Of a DNA stretch of 64,000 bases, positions 8,884-22,979 are shown piece after piece (position 1 is the first letter of the stretch; each line of letters begins with the position of its first letter). The notes under the pieces are model-generated. The model worked only from the letters and a program-made list of their open reading frames with translations, was not told the origin of the DNA and searched no databases. The DNA lies in assembly GCF_039645965.1 (NCBI RefSeq), contig NZ_CP147917.1:1426001-1490000 (forward strand), in the 5' to 3' direction. This DNA comes from Sulfurimonas sp. HSL3-2. GTDB lineage: Bacteria > Campylobacterota > Campylobacteria > Campylobacterales > Sulfurimonadaceae. The translations under genes and the position numbers were made by a program.

Positions 8884-10609
8884 ACTAAAAGCGGTACTGC
8901 TGATACTTTCCATCGCATTGATCCCCTACATTACGATCATGTTCTATATAGGGAACATGCTTCGCGATACATACAATCAAAACCTGACAAAAGAGATGCA
9001 GACACAGCTCTCACTTACGACAAAAAGCATTGAACAGTATATACAGACACTTCAAAACGATATGCAGTTTATGGTCAGACTTGACATGATGAACGATATA
9101 TTTTCAGGAGACCTTGATAGACGGATAAGTAAACTTCTGGAAGAGAAAAAAGATGAACTGAAACTTTACGGTGATTTTTACATAGTCGATAAAGAGAATA
9201 AGATCATAGCATCCAGCGACAGTTCAAAACTTAACAAACCGATCAGCTTCAAGCCATTTTTTACATACCCTGTTCAATCCACATTCGATAATACTACGAT
9301 AGGAAATCTGGTCTTAGAGTTTTCACCAAAAAACCTGACCTACTTTTTCAACAATACAAAGGACAGGATCTATTACATCGTCTTAAACAAAGAGAACACG
9401 CTTTTTAAAGAAAGAACTTTCAAGCAGGCATTTGTCGTTAAAAGTGCATTAAAAAGCAATCCGGATATAGAGATAGTACTTGAACAGGACAAAGAGCTGT
9501 TCTTAGAGCTTTTAAAAAAATATGAATATTGGTTTATTGCGACTATTCTGATCGGTGCTTTCATCATAACCGTCATCGCCATGTTTTTTATAAACCATCT
9601 TATAAGACCTATTATCTCTTTATCTCATACAGCTGATGAGATCACGCAAAAGCAGGACTACACATATAGAGTCGACAGCTCTTCAAATGACGAGATCGGA
9701 AAACTTTCAAAGTCGTTTAACAAGATGCTGATAGGGATGTCCGAAACTCTCCATAAACTAAAAGAGGAAACAAAAAACAGAGAAAAGCTGATAGAAGAAC
9801 AGAGTAAAAACGAGATGTTAAAACAGCTTTCTCATAAACTCTCAAAATATCTCTCGCCTCAAATATACGAATCCATATTCTCAGGTGCACAAGATGTCAC
9901 ACTAACGTCTAAGCGTAAGAAACTGACTATCTTTTTTTCAGACATCGTAAACTTTACCGATACGACTGAGACCATGGAGTCCGAAGATCTCAGCGAACTT
10001 TTAAACGACTACTTGAACGATATGACTCAGATAGCACTTAAATACGGTGCGACAGTAGATAAATACATCGGTGATGCGATAATGCTCTTTTTTGGAGACC
10101 CCAAATCAAAAGGGATAGAGGAAGATGCAACAGCCTGTGTCAATATGGCACTGGAGATGCAGGAGCATATGGACACACTCCACAAAAGATGGAATAAAAA
10201 AGGATTTACAAAACCGTTTAAGATCCGCATCGGTATCCATACAGGCTACTGTACCGTCGGGAACTTCGGCAGTGAGAACAGACTTGAGTATACCATCATC
10301 GGTTCCTCTGTCAATCTTGCAAGCCGAATAGAATCATCGGCTAGTCCAAATGAGATACTTATATCAGAAGAGACTCAGCTTTTAGTAGACAGTAAGTTCG
10401 ATTGTAAAAGATCAAAAGAGATAACTCCAAAAGGATTCACTCGTCCTATATCTCTTTATAGTGTTTATAGAAAAACAGATAACACTGAAGATGAGATAAT
10501 CATCCAGGAGGACGGGCTGAATCTGCAGGTAAATATGGATAAAGTATCCCAACAGAACAAAGAACTTTTAAAAGAAAGACTTGTTAATATACTCAACAAA
10601 CTTTCTTAA
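8873..10609 (+). CDS. Membrane class III adenylate/guanylate cyclase with HAMP domain
   Basis: 578 residues. TM1 is at about 7-25, a periplasmic sensor at about 26-217, TM2 at about 220-243 and HAMP at about 243-295. A coiled-coil linker then leads to a class III cyclase domain at about 345-535. Both metal-binding Asp positions are present (SDIVNFTD and KYIGDAIMLFFGDP), as is the transition-state motif (NRLEYTIIGSSVNLASRIES). It should therefore be active, making cAMP or possibly cGMP; the purine choice cannot be decided by eye. The ATG at 8873 lies inside the PstS-like gene. The operon suggests control of cyclase activity by a ligand that enters through the porin. Confidence 0.88.
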   Translation: MSFKLKAVLLILSIALIPYITIMFYIGNMLRDTYNQNLTKEMQTQLSLTTKSIEQYIQTLQNDMQFMVRLDMMNDIFSGDLDRRISKLLEEKKDELKLYGDFYIVDKENKIIASSDSSKLNKPISFKPFFTYPVQSTFDNTTIGNLVLEFSPKNLTYFFNNTKDRIYYIVLNKENTLFKERTFKQAFVVKSALKSNPDIEIVLEQDKELFLELLKKYEYWFIATILIGAFIITVIAMFFINHLIRPIISLSHTADEITQKQDYTYRVDSSSNDEIGKLSKSFNKMLIGMSETLHKLKEETKNREKLIEEQSKNEMLKQLSHKLSKYLSPQIYESIFSGAQDVTLTSKRKKLTIFFSDIVNFTDTTETMESEDLSELLNDYLNDMTQIALKYGATVDKYIGDAIMLFFGDPKSKGIEEDATACVNMALEMQEHMDTLHKRWNKKGFTKPFKIRIGIHTGYCTVGNFGSENRLEYTIIGSSVNLASRIESSASPNEILISEETQLLVDSKFDCKRSKEITPKGFTRPISLYSVYRKTDNTEDEIIIQEDGLNLQVNMDKVSQQNKELLKERLVNILNKLS

Positions 10610-10657
10610 AAACACTATTTAAATACATTTTATTAGACTTTTTATGCACTTTTTTGA

Positions 10658-10663
10658 TATAAT
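10658..10663 (+). promoter_or_regulatory. -10 box for the transglycosylase-like gene
   Basis: TATAAT in TTTTGATATAATTCC, 27 bases before the TTG start at 10690. The T-rich stretch upstream fits the periodic AT signal that replaces the -35 box in Campylobacterota. Confidence 0.55.
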
Positions 10664-10689
10664 TCCACTCTTTTTTATATGGAGTGGTT

Positions 10690-11214
10690 TTGAAATTATT
10701 ATTATTAATATCATTTATATTTACGATCTCATTATTTGCTATCACCGATGAGCAATTAAATACTCTTCAAATAGTAAGAGACGTTGCGAGAACCGTACCT
10801 GCAAAAAACGGTGAGACTTACGAAGACACACTAAGTGCGATCTGTCTTACTGAAAGCAGTGCAGGAAAGAACCTTATAGGCGACTTCAATAAGAACGTCA
10901 TCTTGACTAAAGCTTCTCTTGGAGTTATGCAGGTTCAAGTTGCGACCGCACGTTATGTTGCAAAAAGAGTCGAAAGTATGAGCTGGATACTTTCTATGAC
11001 AAATGCACAGATAGCGAACCGTCTGCTTACGGATATAGAGTTTTCAGCACGTATCGCCACTCACTACTTCATTATCCTTAAAGACACTCGAGAAAAATAT
11101 CTTCATTCTGTAAGCGGATACAACGGCGGAATGGTCAATATGCCCTATTACTCGAGAGTTATGAGAAATCTGACAATTATAAATAAGCTAAAAGCTAAGA
11201 AAAAGCTATCTTAA
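10690..11214 (+). CDS. Secreted lytic-transglycosylase-like (SLT fold) protein
   Basis: 174 residues with signal peptide (MKLLLLISFIFTISLFA). The lysozyme-like order is complete: LTESSAG with the putative catalytic Glu at about 53, GVMQVQ (the GxMQ motif) at about 80, and a helix followed by SGYNGG (usually AYNxG) at about 150. This points to peptidoglycan cleavage in the periplasm. A GTG at 10684 is in frame, but it lies within the GGAG ribosome binding site, so TTG at 10690 is the better start. It is short for a full lytic transglycosylase and lacks other domains. Confidence 0.75.
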   Translation: MKLLLLISFIFTISLFAITDEQLNTLQIVRDVARTVPAKNGETYEDTLSAICLTESSAGKNLIGDFNKNVILTKASLGVMQVQVATARYVAKRVESMSWILSMTNAQIANRLLTDIEFSARIATHYFIILKDTREKYLHSVSGYNGGMVNMPYYSRVMRNLTIINKLKAKKKLS

Positions 11215-11260
11215 TCATTTCGTAAGTCTGCTGTAAACAAATATCTAGTAAAATCATTCT

Positions 11261-11437
11261 ATGAATGATTTTAAAATAAAGATTCTTATCAGCATACTAA
11301 GCGGTTTAATTTTTTCTTTTATTTTTGTACTTTTAGCATTAGTACTGCCTGTAAAAGATAAAGATGAAAGTCACTTTACTGCGCAAAAACCAAAAGGTAA
11401 ACTTGCTGAAATATCACATGCCATGAAACATCGATAA
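11261..11437 (+). CDS. 58-residue single-pass membrane peptide
   Basis: ATG at 11261 to TAA at 11435-11437. One strongly hydrophobic helix (about 8-30, ILISILSGLIFSFIFVLLALVL) is followed by a hydrophilic, basic tail (KDKDESHFTAQKPKGKLAEISHAMKHR). It starts 46 bases after the transglycosylase-like gene and ends 5 bases before a convergent gene. No family is recognised. Topology, codon pattern and fit into the gap support a real gene, but there is no strong Shine-Dalgarno. Confidence 0.45.
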   Translation: MNDFKIKILISILSGLIFSFIFVLLALVLPVKDKDESHFTAQKPKGKLAEISHAMKHR

Positions 11438-11441
11438 AATA

Positions 11442-12272
11442 TCAGTTTTTTATGGTTTGAAGTATTTTCTCTTTATTTGAGTGAAGTTTTTTAAATCTTT
11501 TCAGATCCTCGATAGAATCAAACATTGTTTCGCAGGCTTTTGTCGGCTTAAGTTTGATCGCACAGCTTATTAAAAGCTCCAGATACTGAGACAAACGTTC
11601 CAGATTATCCTCTTCTTGTATTGCACTTAGCAGAGTTTTCGCATCTTCTATACGCAGATTTTTTGCTACTCCAAGATTTTTATGCGCCAGATCTCTTAAA
11701 GGCTCATAATCAAGAGTCTTTTCTAAAAGATCTTGTTCCCATAAAGATGAGATATGAAGTTGAAACTGACCGTATGTCCTAAGTATCTGCTCGACATAAT
11801 CTTCCAACAGTTCATCTACCAGCTCTTCAGGAAGTCCAAGCTCTTCGATAGCTTCTTCCGGTTCATAGATATAATCCGGATCGCATAAAGATTTAATATC
11901 TTCGTTATCGATATTTTCATAAAGTGTATGTGAGAAATCCAGAAAGTTAAACTCCAGATTATCTAAAGTATTCAGTTCGGAGATGTTCATGATATCAATA
12001 TCAAGATTCTTATTTTTCAGCTTAGTAAAGATATCTTTTACGTAATTATTATATTTTATAGGTTTTTTTAACTCTTCGTTTTCCAATTGTTCTTGTGTAT
12101 AACGAGCTTCCGGAAATTTATGGACGGCATGAAAAATCTTATAAATATATGATGATAGTTTCGGATTGCTGATTGTGACATTGTTGAGTGCTGTTTGTAT
12201 GTGACATAGCCTTACGGTATCACTGTTTTCATACAACGCTCTTGCTTTTGCAATCAATAAAATATTTTTCAA
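11442..12272 (-). CDS. Helical protein of unknown function
   Basis: 276 residues, soluble, highly charged and rich in Leu/Glu/Lys, predicted almost wholly alpha-helical. It opens with MKNILLIAKARALYENSDTVRLCHIQTALN; the stretch RALYENSDTVRLCHIQTAL resembles the first helices of Clp N-domain proteins, but this is only a loose likeness. An acidic region (YEPEEAIEELGLPEELVDELLEDYVEQIL) lies at about 130-160. It is separated from truD by a 64-base AT-rich gap and may have its own promoter. Function not known. Confidence 0.7.
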   Translation of the reverse strand: MKNILLIAKARALYENSDTVRLCHIQTALNNVTISNPKLSSYIYKIFHAVHKFPEARYTQEQLENEELKKPIKYNNYVKDIFTKLKNKNLDIDIMNISELNTLDNLEFNFLDFSHTLYENIDNEDIKSLCDPDYIYEPEEAIEELGLPEELVDELLEDYVEQILRTYGQFQLHISSLWEQDLLEKTLDYEPLRDLAHKNLGVAKNLRIEDAKTLLSAIQEEDNLERLSQYLELLISCAIKLKPTKACETMFDSIEDLKRFKKLHSNKEKILQTIKN

Positions 12273-12336
12273 ATTTCACCCCTAAAACCTTAATACTATA
12301 TTATCATATAAAAATAATTTATAAATTAAAATTTCA

Positions 12337-13332
12337 CTAAAAATTCCTATTTGCTATATTTTCTATAAAAATAGTAGCATATGACGCCTTTGGAAGTACG
12401 AAGGAAAGCTCCATAGTCGACTCTTTTTTATTATATTTACATGTAAGAGCTTCCGGATATATCCATGCACGGCGTCTTAAGCCCTTTTCTACAAGCAGCT
12501 CATCATCATATTTTATCTCTATCTCTCTGGCTTCATCTCTTGCACGAAATACTTCACGTCCGACAAGAAGACCTGTCGGTACGATCTTTTTATCTTTGAA
12601 CTCTTTTATTGAAGGTGTCTTTGGTGTAAAAAGCTTGTCATCGTCGCTCATCATCACGTCACCGTTTAAAAGTTTAAATCCATTCTCGGCATCCGCTTTG
12701 CTGATCTGGACACGCTCTTTTAGCCACTCGTTAAACTTCTTGCTCTGATATACACTGATAAGGAACTTCTTTAACTTCTTATCCTTAATGAATATCTCGC
12801 CGTCTATCATCTGCTGAGCCTGCGTTATACTGTCCTGACCAAACCTTTGGTATCCGAAATAGTTCGGAAATCCGATCTTTTCGATGTTTCTCGCAAGTTT
12901 CTCTATCTTACCTGCTTTTATGTCGTCAACATTACGTAATGTGATCGTAAACCTGTTTGATTTCAGGTCACCGATACTTATCTTCTTGCTGTCTTTAAAG
13001 GTCTCTAGTATCGTTATCTGCTTGTCATGAAACCGGCTTAGCTGCTTCTCATATTTTAAAGGAAGGGAAAGGTACTGAGAGGTAGTTGCATATTTATCTT
13101 TGAGACCTGCATATCCAATGGAACTCGCAGGTATATTTAAAAATGATGCGATCTTGTCTATCGTATCCCAAGTCGTAATATTCACCTTCTTGATATGGAG
13201 GATCAAAAAGTTCCCTTTAGTCTTAAAAGGTTTTTCAAATAGCTCATCAACTATAAAGTCATCTCTGTTTTGTTCAAAAAGGAAGTCTATCGGTTCATGG
13301 TCTTGTAAAAAGACTCTTGTCATCTCGCTCAT
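12337..13332 (-). CDS. truD: tRNA pseudouridine(13) synthase TruD
   Basis: 331 residues. TruD converts U13 of certain tRNAs to pseudouridine. The catalytic-Asp motif GYAGLKDKYATTSQY is at about 72-86, and NYFGYQRFGQ, the conserved family segment, at about 155. The C-terminal VGREVFRARDEAREIE also matches the family. The ATG overlaps the ribF stop by 4 bases, in a ribF-truD pair typical of compact Campylobacterota chromosomes. An exact TTACATGTAA (12437-12446) lies in the coding sequence and encodes part of LTCK. Confidence 0.93.
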   Translation of the reverse strand: MSEMTRVFLQDHEPIDFLFEQNRDDFIVDELFEKPFKTKGNFLILHIKKVNITTWDTIDKIASFLNIPASSIGYAGLKDKYATTSQYLSLPLKYEKQLSRFHDKQITILETFKDSKKISIGDLKSNRFTITLRNVDDIKAGKIEKLARNIEKIGFPNYFGYQRFGQDSITQAQQMIDGEIFIKDKKLKKFLISVYQSKKFNEWLKERVQISKADAENGFKLLNGDVMMSDDDKLFTPKTPSIKEFKDKKIVPTGLLVGREVFRARDEAREIEIKYDDELLVEKGLRRRAWIYPEALTCKYNKKESTMELSFVLPKASYATIFIENIANRNF

Positions 13333-14168
13333 AGTTCTAGCATCTTTAATTCTCTTTTCGCAATATTTATATCTTTATTGATCTGTTTTTTCAGTTCGTC
13401 CAACGCATCATATTTTATGTTCTCACGTATAAAATCTACAAAGCTGATAGTCGCATTCTCGCTGCATTGTACCTGACCGTCAAGAAGATGAGTCTCGACT
13501 GCGAATGTGCCGTCAGTGCTCATTCTATGGCCTATAAAACTGACAGAAGGATGAAAGTGTTCTTCGTTGTCTATACGGGTCAATGTCACATAAACACCCT
13601 CTTTTGGCAGTATATAATCTCTTACATGTAAGTTTATTGTAGCGACCAACTCTTTTGCTCCGATCCCCTGGCCTTTTATAAGTTCCCCGTGGATCGAATA
13701 GTTGTGTCCAAGAAGAGAATTGGCAGTTTTGATATCTCCGTGAGAGAGCTTTTTTCTGATGGTACGGGAGTGAACGGATTCTCCGTTTACTTTGACCTCA
13801 TCTATGACTAATACTTCACCCTCAAACATCTCTTTGAGGTCATCATAATTATATGCCCTGTCTTTACCGAAATGAAAATCATAACCGACGACGATCTTCT
13901 TTAGTTTAGGAAAATGTTCTTTTAAATGCTCCAAAAATCCTGCGGCGTCAAGATGGCGTATATCTTCAAGAGTAAAATAGAAAATAGGATAGTGTGTAAA
14001 CTTTTCTCTGTTTCTTTTTGGAGTAATGTTGGCATACCCTGAGTCTATAACGACGACGCATCCGTTATCTCCAAGTTCACGAAACAGATGCTGATGCCCC
14101 ACATGCATCCCGTCAAATCCGCCTATTGCGATCGTGTCACTGTTTTTTATAGTAGTAGCAGTACTCAA
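13329..14168 (-). CDS. ribF: Bifunctional riboflavin kinase/FAD synthetase
   Basis: 279 residues from TTG at 14168. This start is chosen because AGGAGG (14175-14180) lies 6 bases before it; the longer open frame to 14213 has no such signal. The N-terminal FAD synthetase domain carries IGGFDGMHVGHQHLF with the HxGH nucleotidyltransferase motif, and SRTIRKKL follows at about 145. The C-terminal riboflavin kinase domain has GQGIGAKELVATINL. It makes FMN and FAD. The gene overlaps the 3' end of tlyA by 32 bases. A TTACATGTAA (13622-13631) encodes LHV within the kinase domain. Confidence 0.9.
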   Translation of the reverse strand: MSTATTIKNSDTIAIGGFDGMHVGHQHLFRELGDNGCVVVIDSGYANITPKRNREKFTHYPIFYFTLEDIRHLDAAGFLEHLKEHFPKLKKIVVGYDFHFGKDRAYNYDDLKEMFEGEVLVIDEVKVNGESVHSRTIRKKLSHGDIKTANSLLGHNYSIHGELIKGQGIGAKELVATINLHVRDYILPKEGVYVTLTRIDNEEHFHPSVSFIGHRMSTDGTFAVETHLLDGQVQCSENATISFVDFIRENIKYDALDELKKQINKDINIAKRELKMLEL

Positions 14169-14849
14169 GGTTACCCTCCTTTCCTGTGAGTTTTGAAGGT
14201 GATTTAACAACAAGGGTCCAACCTTTTATCACACAGGCATCCTCAAAATGTATCATCGCTTTTTGTATGACCTTCTCATCTACAACGACGCCGTTTTTAT
14301 CTCTTTTTGCCTCACGTCCGACTTCAAACTGCGGTTTAAAAAGAAGGATGATCTTATCGTTTGCCAAACGGTCTACATCGTCTAAGATGTTTAGCAGCGA
14401 TATGAAAGAGACATCGCTCGTGACAAGTTCGAACTTTTCATCTGAGCGAAACTCTCTGATATCCTGATTTTCAAAAACACTTACTCTTGCATCCTCGCGC
14501 AGAGATTTGTGCAGCTGATCTTTTCCCACGTCGACACAGCTTACATGTAAAGCTCCGTTTTCTAAAAGAACCTGTGTAAAACCGCCTGTAGATGAGCCTA
14601 TATCAAGAGCATTCACTCCCTCTAGATCTATGTCGATTTCATCTAAAAAAGCCGCCAGTTTAAATGCCGCGCGGCTGACATAATCTTTATGCTCTTTTAC
14701 TTTTATAGCCGATTTTTCGCTGTCTACTTTGAGTGAGCTTTTGAGCATCACGATTCCGTCAACAGAGACAAGTCCCTCTTTGATGATGTTTTGCGCTTTA
14801 TTTCTAGTCTCTGCTAAACCCGCTTCGACAAGGTATTGGTCTAGACGTA

Positions 14850-14853
<4 letters not shown>
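14137..14853 (-). CDS. tlyA: TlyA-family rRNA ribose 2'-O-methyltransferase
   Basis: 238 residues. An N-terminal S4 RNA-binding domain (about 1-60, MIRLDQYLVEAGLAETRNKAQ) is fused to an FtsJ-like Rossmann methyltransferase with SAM motif DIGSSTGGFTQVLL at about 83-96 and a KDK(E)-type core. TlyA methylates cytidines in 16S and/or 23S rRNA; hemolysin is an old name. It overlaps the upstream beta-barrel gene by 4 bases and ribF by 32. One exact TTACATGTAA (14541-14550) encodes LHV in ALHVSCVDVG. Confidence 0.9.
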
Positions 14854-19581
<4,728 letters not shown>

Positions 19582-19591
<10 letters not shown>

Positions 19592-19911
19592 GAAGAGGCG
19601 CTGACCATATCACTGTAATACGGTGTATTTTCTTTCCCTATAAATGTGTAAGTACCCACACTAAGCGTGTAGAATGTGGAGTTTATATCTTTTCCGTTAC
19701 AGACAAGAGTCTTTCCGTTTTCAAACTCTCTTACAGTTTTAAGTATCTTCTCCTGCTCGTTTTGTGAAGAGCTGTTGTACAGATATGCCAGCAGGACAAA
19801 GACTCCAAATAGTGCCGAAACGGCAAATTTCTGTTTATTGTTCAGTTCTGTAAAATAGTGTAAAAGTGTAAATAGTAATCCAAGAACAATTAAACCGTAA
19901 ATATATCCCAC
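19582..19911 (-). CDS. Two-TM membrane protein of unknown function
   Basis: 109 residues: TM1 at about 4-20 and TM2 at about 28-46, then a periplasmic-facing domain with a conserved-looking Cys (TLVCNGKDINSTFYTLSVGTYTFIG) and a C-terminal SASSCR. It directly follows murC (zero gap) and overlaps mutS2 by 10 bases, so it is read in the murC-mutS2-ligA transcript. No family recognised. Confidence 0.7.
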
Positions 19912-21222
19912 TTAAATAATCCCTCTTAATTGATATGTAATATCTCCCGCACCAAAACCGATGATAAGTCCGTTATCAAGTGTTTTGAAGATATGCTGGT
20001 CTTTTATCAGATCTATCTTGTTTTCTTCTCTTTTTATATTGTCCGCCATTGTCAGGTTATAACGGCTGAACTTGTCTGCAAAATCTATCTCTCTTACCGC
20101 TTCGCCCGCTGCCCATACCGGAAGTATGATAAGTTCCTGCGCACCGTCAAAACACTTGATGAACTCATCGAGGTTATCGATAGTCCTTGAGTATTTATGC
20201 GGCTGCCAGATAGCCGTTATCTTGTCAAAACCTTTAAGTCTTGCATATTCTTTTACAGACTGCAGAGTCGCACGAATCTCTGTCGGATGATGCCCGTAGT
20301 CGTCGATCATGATGCTGTTTTTATGCATATTTATTATATCAAAACGTTTTTTAATCCCTTTAAAATTCAGGATATTTGCACGGATCTCTTCGATATCCAT
20401 CTCTTCATGAGCCGCTAAGATAGCCAGTGACGCATCAAGCGCGATATGTTCACCGAATCCCCAGACATCAAAAGAGCCAAGGTCTTTAAGTTCGAATCTT
20501 GTATGAGGCTCATCGTTTATGAGGACATACTCGATATTTTTTATATCTTTGCTCGGATACAGACGAATGGCATCGATATCCGTTAGTGTCGCTAAAAACG
20601 GGTCTTCTGCGTTTATGACTCTGTATTTTGCAGAGGTGATAAATCTGCGGTATGACTCATAAAAAAGCTCATAGTTGTAGTCGTAATACTCCATATGTTC
20701 AGGTTCTGTATTGATGACTATCGAGCAGTAAGGATTTGAGTTGATAAAACTTCCGTCACTCTCATCTGCTTCAAACAGCATCACATCCGTGTCTTTGTCG
20801 TATCTTACGTTTGAACCGAACTCTTTTGCTTCGGCACCGATGATCGCCGAGCCTTTCATTATGGCAGTAAGGATCGCCGTTGTCGTGCTTTTTCCGTGTG
20901 CTGCCGCGACTGAGTAGACTTTTCTGTCGTCAAGTATCTCTAAAAGTGCTTCACGGCGTGCAAGGACACGTATACCCTTTTCAACAGCCGCTTCGACTTC
21001 CGGATTATCCGGACGGATGATCGCAGAATGGACTACAAGGTCCTGATCTGTTATAGCATCTGCCGAATGCGGGATATTTACATCTATACCAAGCGTTCTT
21101 AGTTTTTTCGTGATGACCGTATCTTTTATATCCGAACCGCTGACTTCATGCCCTTTGTAATGCATATATTGTGCTAATCCTGATATCCCTATTCCGCCGA
21201 TTCCTATAAAATGGATCTTCAT
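19912..21222 (-). CDS. murC: UDP-N-acetylmuramate--L-alanine ligase
   Basis: 436 residues, Mur ligase fold: N-terminal nucleotide-binding GIGGIGISGLA at about 7-17, ATP-binding AAHGKSTTTAILTA at about 108-121 (variant of GTHGKTTT), EADESDGSF at about 170, and DDYGHHPTEI at about 307. It adds the first amino acid of the peptidoglycan stem peptide in the cytoplasm. The Ser in HGKSTT in place of the usual Thr is seen in some MurC. The adjoining genes are packed without gaps, suggesting one transcript. Confidence 0.95.
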   Translation of the reverse strand: MKIHFIGIGGIGISGLAQYMHYKGHEVSGSDIKDTVITKKLRTLGIDVNIPHSADAITDQDLVVHSAIIRPDNPEVEAAVEKGIRVLARREALLEILDDRKVYSVAAAHGKSTTTAILTAIMKGSAIIGAEAKEFGSNVRYDKDTDVMLFEADESDGSFINSNPYCSIVINTEPEHMEYYDYNYELFYESYRRFITSAKYRVINAEDPFLATLTDIDAIRLYPSKDIKNIEYVLINDEPHTRFELKDLGSFDVWGFGEHIALDASLAILAAHEEMDIEEIRANILNFKGIKKRFDIINMHKNSIMIDDYGHHPTEIRATLQSVKEYARLKGFDKITAIWQPHKYSRTIDNLDEFIKCFDGAQELIILPVWAAGEAVREIDFADKFSRYNLTMADNIKREENKIDLIKDQHIFKTLDNGLIIGFGAGDITYQLRGII

Positions 21223-21720
21223 CTACTTCTCCATCGCTATTTTTGAATCATTTAGCAATTTTTGTGCCTCATTTGTAAAAGCACTGACATAAAATGTACC
21301 GGCACTCTGAGTCGCCTCTATATCTGCTACTTTATTGATGAAATCATCCAGACTCATTTTGGCATCTGCGGCTTTTTGATGTATCTTCATCGCCTGTGAG
21401 AACTCTTTGTCCAGACTAAGCCCGCTGAGTACTTCAAAAAGTGCAGACGCATCATGCAGACTGTCTGCACTGTAGTGTTCGACCGCATACTCATACAGGG
21501 CTCTTAGCGTTGCAAAGTCCTGTACTTCGGTTATGTCCATTCTGATCTTTTTTTCCAGTACATCGGTCAAACGTTCAAGAGCGAGTTCCAAGATATTTGA
21601 ATAGTAACGCATCAACTCATCTTCATTCAGCTCATCTTGTGCACGCTGTTCCAGTACATAAAGTTTTGCTATATCACCGCTCTCTTGAGCTTTTAAGACC
21701 TCTTCTTTTAAATCTCTCAT
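21223..21720 (-). CDS. Helical protein of unknown function
   Basis: 165 residues, almost all alpha-helical, acidic, no signal or TM segment. It begins MRDLKEEVLKAQESGDIAKLYVLEQRAQDELNEDELMRYY. The start is set at ATG 21720, because AAAGGAG lies properly before it while the GTG at 21729 lies inside that site. It overlaps the end of the aminotransferase gene by 4 bases and abuts murC. The position between dapC-like and murC genes suggests a link to envelope synthesis, but there is no direct evidence. Confidence 0.7.
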   Translation of the reverse strand: MRDLKEEVLKAQESGDIAKLYVLEQRAQDELNEDELMRYYSNILELALERLTDVLEKKIRMDITEVQDFATLRALYEYAVEHYSADSLHDASALFEVLSGLSLDKEFSQAMKIHQKAADAKMSLDDFINKVADIEATQSAGTFYVSAFTNEAQKLLNDSKIAMEK

Positions 21721-22856
21721 GATAAACACTCCTTTATGCGCTCTAAAGCTTCTTTTGTCTTTTCTTCACTCTCTACAAGTGCTATACGTACATATCCGCG
21801 TCCCGGATTAACACCGTTTTCATCCTCGCGTCCCAAAAACTCACCCGGCAGTACTTTTACATTATAGTTTTTATACAGCTTACATGTAAAGTTTAAAGCA
21901 TCATCGACATTCAGCCAGATATAAAAAGTCGCATCCGAGACATCACATCCGAGTATCTCGCGTGCAAGTTCAAAGTTTCTTTTATATATCTTTCTTGAAA
22001 CTGCCACATGTTCTTCATCGTTCCAAGCTGCAGCTGCGGCACTTTGAAGAGGAAGCGGAGAGGCACAGCCTACATACGTCCTGTATTTCATATACTCATT
22101 AAGTATCTCTTTATCACCGGCGATAAATCCGCTGCGAAGCCCCGGCGCGGATGAACGTTTGGAGATCGAGTTTATGACAAGTACGTTTTTAAAACTCTCA
22201 TTGCCTACATGTAAAGATGCTTCTAAAAGAGATGGTACCGGTTTATCCGTATATATCTCACTGTAACACTCATCGTTCATCAAGACAAAATCATACTTCA
22301 ATGCAAGCTTGACCCACTCGCCAAGCTCATCGATATCTAGAACAGAAGCTGTCGGATTGTTAGGAAAGTTGATGATGACCAGGTCGCATCTTTTAAGACT
22401 TTCTTCATCTATTTCAGGTTTAAAACTGTTTTTCTCTTCAAGGTTGATGTAAATTGTCTCAGCACGTGAAGCGATAGCCGATCCCTCATATATCTGATAA
22501 AATGGATTTGTATACGCCATAACAGGCGCTTTTTTATCATACAGCAGGAACTGAGGAAAGTTAAACAGCACCTCGCGTGTCCCAAATGTCGGTATTATCT
22601 CATCATCTGCTAAAGAGACGTTAAATCTTTTTTGAACAAACGCTTTCATGCTCTCTAAAAGGTATGTCTCACCGCTAGTTTTTGGGTATCTTCTTAACTG
22701 TTCTGAACTTTTACAAAGTGTCTCTTGTATAAATTTCGGCGTCTCAAACTGCGGTTCGCCTATTGTCAATGTTATGGCTTCATAATCTTTTGATGGTGTA
22801 ATATCTTTTAATAGTGTATTTAATTTTTCAAACGGATACGGTTCAAAGTTTATCAA
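21717..22856 (-). CDS. dapC: PLP-dependent aminotransferase, probable succinyldiaminopimelate transaminase
   Basis: 379 residues of fold-type I class I/II aminotransferase. The PLP-lysine motif NSISKRSSAPGLRSGF is at about 229-244, with NFPNNPTASV and NDECYSEIY upstream. Related Campylobacterota proteins are annotated as DapC, acting in lysine/meso-diaminopimelate synthesis, which fits a neighbour (murC) of the peptidoglycan pathway. Substrate specificity cannot be proved from sequence; another amino-acid aminotransferase is possible. Palindrome copies lie at 21880-21889 (exact) and 22205-22214 (one mismatch). Confidence 0.75.
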   Translation of the reverse strand: MINFEPYPFEKLNTLLKDITPSKDYEAITLTIGEPQFETPKFIQETLCKSSEQLRRYPKTSGETYLLESMKAFVQKRFNVSLADDEIIPTFGTREVLFNFPQFLLYDKKAPVMAYTNPFYQIYEGSAIASRAETIYINLEEKNSFKPEIDEESLKRCDLVIINFPNNPTASVLDIDELGEWVKLALKYDFVLMNDECYSEIYTDKPVPSLLEASLHVGNESFKNVLVINSISKRSSAPGLRSGFIAGDKEILNEYMKYRTYVGCASPLPLQSAAAAAWNDEEHVAVSRKIYKRNFELAREILGCDVSDATFYIWLNVDDALNFTCKLYKNYNVKVLPGEFLGREDENGVNPGRGYVRIALVESEEKTKEALERIKECLS

Positions 22857-22941
22857 TAGTTCTTACCTTATAAAACAGATGTGCAATTTTAACATAATAT
22901 TGGGTTAGTTTTGATCAGGTTATTAAAAGTAAATTTTGTGG

Positions 22942-22947
22942 TATAAT
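22942..22947 (+). promoter_or_regulatory. -10 box for the 133-residue membrane protein gene
   Basis: TATAAT preceded by an AT-rich region. Because transcription would start near 22954, the in-frame TTG at 22950 cannot be the start codon, and ATG 22980 is preferred. Confidence 0.5.
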
Positions 22948-22979
22948 GTTTGAAAGATGATATTATAAGTGAAAATAAG

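Noticed and set aside
14169-14213. Longer ribF start within tlyA
   Set aside because: No ribosome binding site precedes it, while AGGAGG sits exactly before TTG 14168.
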